NCBI GenBank assembly: GCA_964496705.1
Contig: CAZCBJ010000108.1
Location: 1 to 12,255, forward strand
DNA: 12,255 bases
Origin: CAZCBJ01 sp964496705
GTDB lineage: Bacteria > Chloroflexota > Anaerolineae > Anaerolineales > Anaerolineaceae
Reading direction: 5' to 3'
The notes beneath the pieces are model-generated. The model was not told where the DNA came from and searched no databases. It saw only the letters and a program-made list of their open reading frames with translations. A program made the position numbers and the translations under genes. This document shows positions 7,929 to 12,255 of the stretch, one piece after another. How positions within the stretch are numbered: the first letter of the stretch is position 1; every line of letters begins with the position of its first letter.

Positions 7929-7985
7929 GATGCCAGAATGTGGAAAGCATTGTCCTTGGGCATAACGCAGCAATGCGCAGTTTTT

Positions 7986-7996
7986 TGTCCGGGACA
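7986..7996. promoter_or_regulatory. Short palindrome at the predicted transcription start
   Basis: TGTCC-G-GGACA is a perfect 5-bp inverted repeat with a one-base centre. It sits about 5-15 bases downstream of the minus-strand TATAAT, that is, over the expected transcription start. It could be an operator half-site pair, but five-base arms occur often by chance. Confidence 0.25.
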
Positions 7997-8001
7997 CAGC
8001 A

Positions 8002-8028
8002 ATTATAATCCCTGTGGGTGAATCGCAA
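8002..8028 (-). promoter_or_regulatory. Candidate sigma70-type promoter for the giant secreted protein
   Basis: On the minus strand TTGCGA (8023-8028) is followed after 15 bases by a perfect TATAAT (8002-8007). The spacer is shorter than the optimal 17, so the -10 element is the stronger part of the call. Transcription would start near 7995, leaving a leader of about 80 bases before the ATG at 7916. Confidence 0.5.
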
Positions 8029-8166
8029 CGAAGAAAGGGGCATCAACCCACTTAACAATATTATCAGCCGTGAAAGCTGAACACAACGATGATGTCGGAC
8101 CGGCTTACCGCCAGGTCGACCAGATTGTTTCAAGGAAATCCATCCAGAGTGCTGACATTATCCCTT

Positions 8167-8172
8167 TATAAT
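8167..8172 (+). promoter_or_regulatory. Candidate -10 element for the methyltransferase-GNAT pair
   Basis: A perfect TATAAT lies about 77 bases upstream of the ATG at 8249. No convincing -35 hexamer sits at 16-18 bases upstream. CTGACA at 8152-8157 is too close (9 bases). The surrounding AT-rich sequence makes a chance match possible. Confidence 0.35.
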
Positions 8173-8248
8173 AATCGTATGCCGATCACGATTGAGCCGT
8201 ATTGGGTGTGGATTTCCGTCCTCCTCAATTTGAACAACCAAAAAGATC

Positions 8249-9091
8249 ATGAAAAACACAACTTTGATCAAAATTTTCTCAGAAAACAGCGAATTCCAAC
8301 ACATTGAAACGCTGCGCCGCAACCGGGTCAAGCGCAGCCGCAGCGGTGAGTTCTTTGTCGAGGGGGTGCGCGCCATCAGCCTGGCTGTGGAAAAGGGCTG
8401 GGCGATCAACGCTTTGGTCTTCAGCCGCGAAAAACGCCTCTCGGACTGGGCTGCCGGGATCATCGAAAAGGCGGGGGCGCTGCGCCACTACGAGCTGCCG
8501 CTGCGGCTGATGGAAAAGCTGAGTCAAAAGGAAGACACCTCCGAGTTGTTGGCGCTGGTCGCCACGCCGCCCGACGACCTGGCGCGTATACTGCCGCGCG
8601 ATCCGGCGCTGATCCTGGTGCTGGACCGCCCGATGAGCCCCGGCAACCTGGGCAGCATACTGCGCTCATGCGACGCGCTGGGAGTGGATGGTCTGGTGAT
8701 CAGCGGGCATACCGCCGACCTGTATGACCCGGAAACCATCCGCGCCACCACCGGCTCTTTCTTCTGCGTGCCGGCGGTGCGCCTGCCGTCCCACAAGGAG
8801 CTGATCCCCTGGATCGAAGACCTGAAATTGCGCCAGCCCGGCTTGCAGGTGGTCGGCACCAGCGCCAAAGCGCGGCAGGTCATCTGGGAACACGATTTCC
8901 GCGCGCCAACCGTGCTGCTGGTTGGCAACGAAAACCACGGGCTGAGCGAAGCCTACCGCGCGCTGTGCGACCGCATGCTGACCATCCCGATGGGCGGCTG
9001 CGCCAGCTCGCTGAACATGGCCAACGCCGCCTCGGTTCTGCTATACGAAGTGTCCCGCCAACGGTCGGAAAGTGCCGGCCAGCAGGCATGA
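8249..9091 (+). CDS. TrmH/SpoU-family RNA 2'-O-ribose methyltransferase
   Basis: This 280-residue protein has the layout of the SpoU/TrmH class: an N-terminal substrate-binding domain (about residues 20-100, RRNRVKRSRSGEFFVEG) and a C-terminal trefoil-knot SAM-binding domain. All three class motifs are visible. Motif 1 is at 125-139 (LDRPMSPGNLGSILR, with Asn133 and Arg139). Motif 2 is at 225-232 (VGNENHGL). Motif 3 is at 246-260 (IPMGGCASSLNMANA, with Asn256). The family uses S-adenosylmethionine to methylate ribose 2'-OH groups in rRNA or tRNA. The exact target cannot be read, and RlmB-like 23S rRNA methylation is one option. Motif 3 is slightly unusual, with GGCAS where many members have a Glu-Ser pair before LN. 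The ATG at 8249 has only a weak upstream purine run (AAAAAGATC). The gene overlaps the following GNAT gene by 20 bases. Confidence 0.88.
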   Translation: MKNTTLIKIFSENSEFQHIETLRRNRVKRSRSGEFFVEGVRAISLAVEKGWAINALVFSREKRLSDWAAGIIEKAGALRHYELPLRLMEKLSQKEDTSELLALVATPPDDLARILPRDPALILVLDRPMSPGNLGSILRSCDALGVDGLVISGHTADLYDPETIRATTGSFFCVPAVRLPSHKELIPWIEDLKLRQPGLQVVGTSAKARQVIWEHDFRAPTVLLVGNENHGLSEAYRALCDRMLTIPMGGCASSLNMANAASVLLYEVSRQRSESAGQQA

Positions 9092-9986
9092 AGACGACCC
9101 GCAGGCGATGATCGCGCTGGCTCGCGCCCATCCTGCCGATCACCTGCGCGTCATTGATCTACCCTACCGACTGTGTTCCTGGGCTCTGGACCAGCCCGGT
9201 AACGTCCAATTATGGCGCGATGGAAGCGGCCGCCTGTTGGGCTGGGGAGTCCTGCAAACCCCCTTCTGGACGCTGGATATCTGCAGTGTGCCAGCGCTGG
9301 ATGGCGAGCTGCTGCCGGAAATTTTCGCCTGGGCAGAGCAGCGCGCGCGCGAGGCACAGGGCACGCCGTACGGCCTCCCGGTCTGGTTCGCCAGCGCCTT
9401 CGCCGACCAATCGGAGCGCATCCGGCTGCTGGAACAGGCTGGCTTCGCCAACCAGGCGGATGTCGGCGAGGATTCGTGGTCAAAGGTGTGGATGCGGCGC
9501 ACGGCTGGCAGCCCGCTGGGCGACTATCCGGCCCCATCCGGTTTTGAGGTGCGCCCGCTGAAGGGTGAAGACGAGGCTGGCGCTTACGTCGAGCTGCACC
9601 GGGCGGTTTTCGAGAGCAAGAACATGACCCTCGAATGGCGCCAACGCACCCTGCGCCATCCGGATCACCGCGCCGACCTGGACATGGTGGTGGCAGCGCT
9701 GGACGGACGGCTGGCGGCTTTCTGCATCGGCTGGCTGAGCCAAGACGACAGCGGGAAGGCAGCCGGTCAAATCGAGCCGCTGGGCTGCGCGAAGGATTTT
9801 CGCCGCTATGCGCTGGGGCGGGTGGCGCTGGTCGAGACGCTGCGCCGGCTGGAGGCTTGCGGCGCACAGGAAATTTACGTTGAGACCGACAATTACCGCG
9901 ACACCGCCTTTCGGTTGTACCAGTCGCTGGGCTTCGAGGTGGTGCGGGATGTGCTGATGTTTCGCAAGGATTTTCCACCCGCCTGA
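9072..9986 (+). CDS. Tandem GNAT-fold N-acetyltransferase
   Basis: This protein of about 304 residues appears to consist of two GNAT-like halves (about 1-150 and 155-304). The C-terminal half is clearer: a GFEVRPL start strand, motif A at about 233-253 (QIEPLGCAKDFRRYALGRVAL), and a closing motif B (DTAFRLYQSLGFEVVRDVLMF) typical of the fold. Motif A is altered: RRYALGR replaces the usual R/Q-x-x-G-x-G/A acetyl-CoA pyrophosphate loop. The N-terminal half (DGSGRLLGWGVL, RIRLLEQAGF) is more degenerate and may be structural. The substrate is unknown. I use the GTG at 9072, 20 bases inside the methyltransferase gene, so translation is likely coupled. The ATG at 9108 is an alternative start that would remove the overlap and shorten the N-terminus by 12 residues. 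Confidence 0.78.
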   Translation: MPASRHEDDPQAMIALARAHPADHLRVIDLPYRLCSWALDQPGNVQLWRDGSGRLLGWGVLQTPFWTLDICSVPALDGELLPEIFAWAEQRAREAQGTPYGLPVWFASAFADQSERIRLLEQAGFANQADVGEDSWSKVWMRRTAGSPLGDYPAPSGFEVRPLKGEDEAGAYVELHRAVFESKNMTLEWRQRTLRHPDHRADLDMVVAALDGRLAAFCIGWLSQDDSGKAAGQIEPLGCAKDFRRYALGRVALVETLRRLEACGAQEIYVETDNYRDTAFRLYQSLGFEVVRDVLMFRKDFPPA

Positions 9987-10048
9987 TCCGCAGCCAGACT
10001 GCATAATGGCAAACGGTGATCAGCCCTGCCCTGCCCTGACGAATGGGA

Positions 10049-10067
10049 TATAATACCCGCCGAGGAG
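10049..10067 (+). promoter_or_regulatory. -10 element and Shine-Dalgarno of gltX
   Basis: A perfect TATAAT at 10049-10054 is followed by GAGGAG at 10062-10067. The latter is nine bases before the ATG at 10077, so transcription should begin just ahead of the ribosome binding site and give a very short leader of about 16 bases. No good -35 box is seen; the expected place is a CCCTG-repeat (three GCCCT units around 10023-10037). The Shine-Dalgarno spacing favours ATG 10077 over the in-frame TTG at 10071, which would be only three bases away. Confidence 0.6.
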
Positions 10068-10076
10068 AAATTGTTC

Positions 10077-11510
10077 ATGGTTCGCACTCGTTTTGCTCCC
10101 AGCCCGACCGGCTACATGCACATCGGCAACCTGCGCACCGCGCTGTACGCCTACTGCATGGCGCGCCACCACAACGGGATTTTCATCCTGCGCATCGAAG
10201 ACACCGACCGCAAACGCAACGTCCCCAAAGCCATCCAGGTGATCTTTGACAGCCTGCGCCTGGCGGGTCTGGATTATGACGAGGGCCCCGACCGGGACGG
10301 CGGCTATGGACCTTACATTCAATCCCAGCGCAAGGATCAGGGCATCTACCGGCAGCAGGCTGAAATCCTGATCGAGCGCGGCGGAGCTTACCGCTGTTTC
10401 TGCCAGAAGAACGCCGAAGAAACCGCCAGCAAAGCCGCCAGCCAGCGGCGCGATCCCTGCCGCACGCTGACCCGCGCCCAGGTTGAAGAAAAAATGAACG
10501 CCGGGCAGCCCTTCGTGGTGCGCCAGCGCATCCCCGACAGCGGCACCACCACCTTCCACGACCTGGTGTTTGGCGACATCACCGTGCGCAACAGCCTGCT
10601 GGATGAACAGGTGCTGCTCAAGTCGGACGGCTTCCCCACCTACAACTTCGCCAATGTAGTGGACGACCACCTGATGGCCATCACGCACGTGATGCGCGGG
10701 GTGGAATACCTGTCCTCAGCGCCCAAGTACGACCTGCTCTACCAGGCCTTCGGCTGGGAAATCCCCGCCTATGTGCATCTACCCCACATCGTCAAGGAAT
10801 CGGGCAAGAAGCTGAGCAAGCGCGCCGGGGATGCTTCCTTTCAAGACTTGCTCGCCCAGGGCTTCCTGCCCGAGGCGATCACCAACTACATCGCGCTGCT
10901 GGGCTGGAGCTCGGGCGACGACCGCGAATTCTTCACGCTGCCCGAGCTGGTGGAGGCCTTCGACATCCACCACATCAACAAGTCCAAGGCGGCTTTCTCG
11001 CTGCCCAAGCTGGAATGGCTGAACGGCGAGCACATCCGCCGCCTGACCGCGCAGCAATTTCACCAGCGCGCGCTGCCCTTCTACTGGCCTGCGTTGGCTG
11101 AAAGCTGCGATCTGGAACTGACCAGCCGCGTGATCCAGACGCGCGTCACCCGCCTGAGCGATATCCCGCAGATGACGCGCTTCCTGGGGCAAATGGAACC
11201 CTACGACCCGGCGCTCTTCCAGCACGAAAAGAGCAAATCCATGCTGGACTCGAGTCGGGCGGTGCTGCAGGCGATGATCCCGCTGCTCGGCAGCCTGACC
11301 GAATGGAACGAGGAAACCATCCGCGCGGCGCTAATTAATTACGGCGCGCAGGCCGGGTTGAAGACCGGCACGGTGATGTGGCCGGTGCGCGTGGCGCTCT
11401 CAGGCTTGCTGACCACGCCCGGCGGGGCGATCGAGATCGCTGCCATTTTGGATAAGGAAGAAGCACTCAGCCGTCTGCGCGCCGGGCTGGCGCTGCTGGA
11501 AAAGGCTTAG
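10077..11510 (+). CDS. gltX: Glutamyl-tRNA synthetase
   Basis: This 477-residue class I aminoacyl-tRNA synthetase charges tRNA with glutamate, using ATP, in the cytoplasm. The N-terminus MVRTRFAPSPTGYMHIGN carries the HIGH-type motif as HIGN (15-18). The RIEDTDRKR segment for substrate binding follows. KLSKR at 245-249 is the KMSKS counterpart. A CFC pair at 107-109 and Cys128 (DPCR) resemble the zinc-site region of some GluRS enzymes, but I do not see a clear fourth ligand. The C-terminal helical anticodon-binding part is complete, and the length is normal. It cannot be told by eye whether the enzyme is discriminating or also charges tRNA-Gln. No intrinsic terminator is seen after the TAG at 11508-11510, where the 3' end overlaps the oppositely transcribed pfaD-like gene by 44 bases. 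Confidence 0.95.
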   Translation: MVRTRFAPSPTGYMHIGNLRTALYAYCMARHHNGIFILRIEDTDRKRNVPKAIQVIFDSLRLAGLDYDEGPDRDGGYGPYIQSQRKDQGIYRQQAEILIERGGAYRCFCQKNAEETASKAASQRRDPCRTLTRAQVEEKMNAGQPFVVRQRIPDSGTTTFHDLVFGDITVRNSLLDEQVLLKSDGFPTYNFANVVDDHLMAITHVMRGVEYLSSAPKYDLLYQAFGWEIPAYVHLPHIVKESGKKLSKRAGDASFQDLLAQGFLPEAITNYIALLGWSSGDDREFFTLPELVEAFDIHHINKSKAAFSLPKLEWLNGEHIRRLTAQQFHQRALPFYWPALAESCDLELTSRVIQTRVTRLSDIPQMTRFLGQMEPYDPALFQHEKSKSMLDSSRAVLQAMIPLLGSLTEWNEETIRAALINYGAQAGLKTGTVMWPVRVALSGLLTTPGGAIEIAAILDKEEALSRLRAGLALLEKA

Positions 11511-12255
11511 GCCGGTACTGCTCCAACGCGGGCGAAACGCGCACCCCTTGGGCGGTCAGCATGCGCACGCGGTATAGATAAGCCGCGCCGGTGAGTAGCT
11601 GCATGGCCACGTCGGCCACACGCCGGTTTTCAGGCTGTTCCAGATATGTGCCGCGCGCCCACTCATTGAACACGCCCATCGCCGGACCGCACCAGATTTG
11701 GTAGTCCATCTCGCGCCCTTTCTCACCGTTGACCGCCCAGCGCGAGGATAAACCCAGGTACCAGCGGAATACCAACGCCATCTTCTGGCGCGGATCGCGT
11801 TCGGCGCGTTCCAACTGGGCGGGATCGCGCTGTCGAAAAAACGCGACCACATCCGTCCAGATGGCGTCAATCTCGCGGCGGAAAACCTGACTCTCCAGCC
11901 GGGCGCGGTCCGCCGCCGGGATCTCCTCCAGCGAAGCATAACGCGTGTAGATTTCATGGAGCTTTTGGGCGCGCAGCGGGAAGAGCGTGCCGCGCTTGAG
12001 CAATTGCACCTTGACGCCCATCTCGAACATGTCCGCCGCCGGAGCCATGATCACATCCGCCATGTCAGCCTGAGCCAGCAGGTTCTTGACATGCGCGCAG
12101 GCGCCCGACTCGACGCAGGCCTGGTTGACCGAGCCGGTCACCACGTAGGCCGCCCCGAGCATGAAAGCCGCCAGCGCCGCCGCGGGGGTGCTGATACCAC
12201 CCCCTGCGCCCACCCGCACCGGCTGGGCGAAGCGGTGTTGAGCCTGCAGCTCATC
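11467..12255 (-). CDS. pfaD: PfaD-family trans-acting enoyl reductase (C-terminal fragment)
   Basis: The frame is open from the right window edge to TGA at 11467-11469, giving the last 262 residues. The fragment starts DELQAQHRFAQPVRVGAGGG. The GAGGGISTP loop is the phosphate-binding part of an FMN TIM barrel of the 2-nitropropane dioxygenase type. It is followed by AAFMLGAAYVVTGSVNQ, then PAADMFEMGVKVQLLKRGTL, and the family-specific tail with MALVFRWYLGLSSR, WCGPAMGVFNEWARGTYL and NRRVADVAMQLL. This order matches my recollection of PfaD, the stand-alone enoyl reductase of omega-3 polyunsaturated fatty acid synthases, and of trans-ER proteins of polyketide synthases. The N-terminal half lies outside the window. 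The last 14 codons and the stop overlap the 3' end of gltX on the other strand. The partner synthase would be expected further right but is not visible. Confidence 0.85.
   Translation of the reverse strand, partial: DELQAQHRFAQPVRVGAGGGISTPAAALAAFMLGAAYVVTGSVNQACVESGACAHVKNLLAQADMADVIMAPAADMFEMGVKVQLLKRGTLFPLRAQKLHEIYTRYASLEEIPAADRARLESQVFRREIDAIWTDVVAFFRQRDPAQLERAERDPRQKMALVFRWYLGLSSRWAVNGEKGREMDYQIWCGPAMGVFNEWARGTYLEQPENRRVADVAMQLLTGAAYLYRVRMLTAQGVRVSPALEQYRPKPFPAAPARRADG

Larger units (their letters stand above)
7917..8248. other. Divergent intergenic region
   Basis: This 332-base stretch separates the giant minus-strand gene from the plus-strand methyltransferase gene. It holds the minus-strand ribosome binding site and candidate promoter, a short palindrome, and a weaker plus-strand -10 element. 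The middle (about 8030-8160) is AT-richer than the flanking genes and contains an isolated 8-base palindrome GGTCGACC (8114-8121). I saw no tRNA, no riboswitch-like structure and no convincing small ORF here. Confidence 0.7.

Noticed and set aside
7917..7997. Upstream extension of the giant protein to GTG 7995-7997
   Set aside because: It would put 27 residues ahead of a clear signal peptide, has no ribosome binding site, and overlaps the predicted transcription start.
8030..8160. Possible tRNA, riboswitch or small RNA in the divergent intergenic region
   Set aside because: No cloverleaf, conserved aptamer core or terminator hairpin could be found by eye.
10071..10076. TTG 10071 as the gltX start
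   Set aside because: It is only three bases from GAGGAG. ATG 10077 has proper spacing and gives the family-typical MVRTRFAPSPTG start.
1..12255. Insertion sequence, prophage or defence-system genes
   Set aside because: No transposase, integrase, terminal inverted repeats, toxin-antitoxin pair or known defence domain was seen on either strand.

Overview
The window looks like a piece of a draft-genome scaffold from a GC-rich bacterium. A chloroflexotan (Anaerolineae-like) host is my best guess. It rests on the gene mix (an ABC ATPase with a C-terminal AAA-associated domain, a giant secreted NHL/FnIII protein, a tandem GNAT) and on base composition, not on any marker-gene comparison. A run of ten Ns at 6025-6034 marks a scaffold join.

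Layout. Positions 1-270 hold the 3' end of a plus-strand ABC-transporter ATPase gene, followed by a strong, probably bidirectional hairpin terminator (317-349). From 367 to 7916 the minus strand carries what I read as one giant gene for a secreted multi-domain protein of at least about 2,510 residues, split by the N gap. Reading from its N-terminus it has: a signal peptide; a Pro/Glu/Ala-rich linker; a carboxypeptidase-regulatory-like domain; about twelve NHL blades; a seven-unit repeat of about 49 residues that looks like a propeller closed by strand exchange; a second carboxypeptidase-regulatory-like domain; six FnIII-like modules; a third such domain; an unassigned block of about 150 residues; a fourth such domain; and seven LVIVD-type blades. 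No surface-anchor or sorting signal is visible at its C-terminus.

A 332-base divergent intergenic region (7917-8248) holds candidate promoters for both directions. Plus-strand genes follow. First come a TrmH/SpoU-family RNA 2'-O-ribose methyltransferase (8249-9091) and a tandem-GNAT acetyltransferase (9072-9986), which overlap by 20 bases and are probably translationally coupled. Then gltX, glutamyl-tRNA synthetase (10077-11510), has its own -10 element and Shine-Dalgarno. At the right edge the minus strand carries the 3' part of a pfaD-like gene (11467-12255, open at the window end). PfaD is the FMN-dependent trans-acting enoyl reductase of polyunsaturated fatty acid and polyketide synthases. 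Its 3' end overlaps the 3' end of gltX by 44 bases, tail to tail.

The methyltransferase and gltX are translation-related housekeeping genes. The giant protein and PfaD are accessory functions. The most novel item is the giant propeller/FnIII protein. The most useful lead outside the window is a possible PUFA or polyketide synthase locus beyond the right edge.
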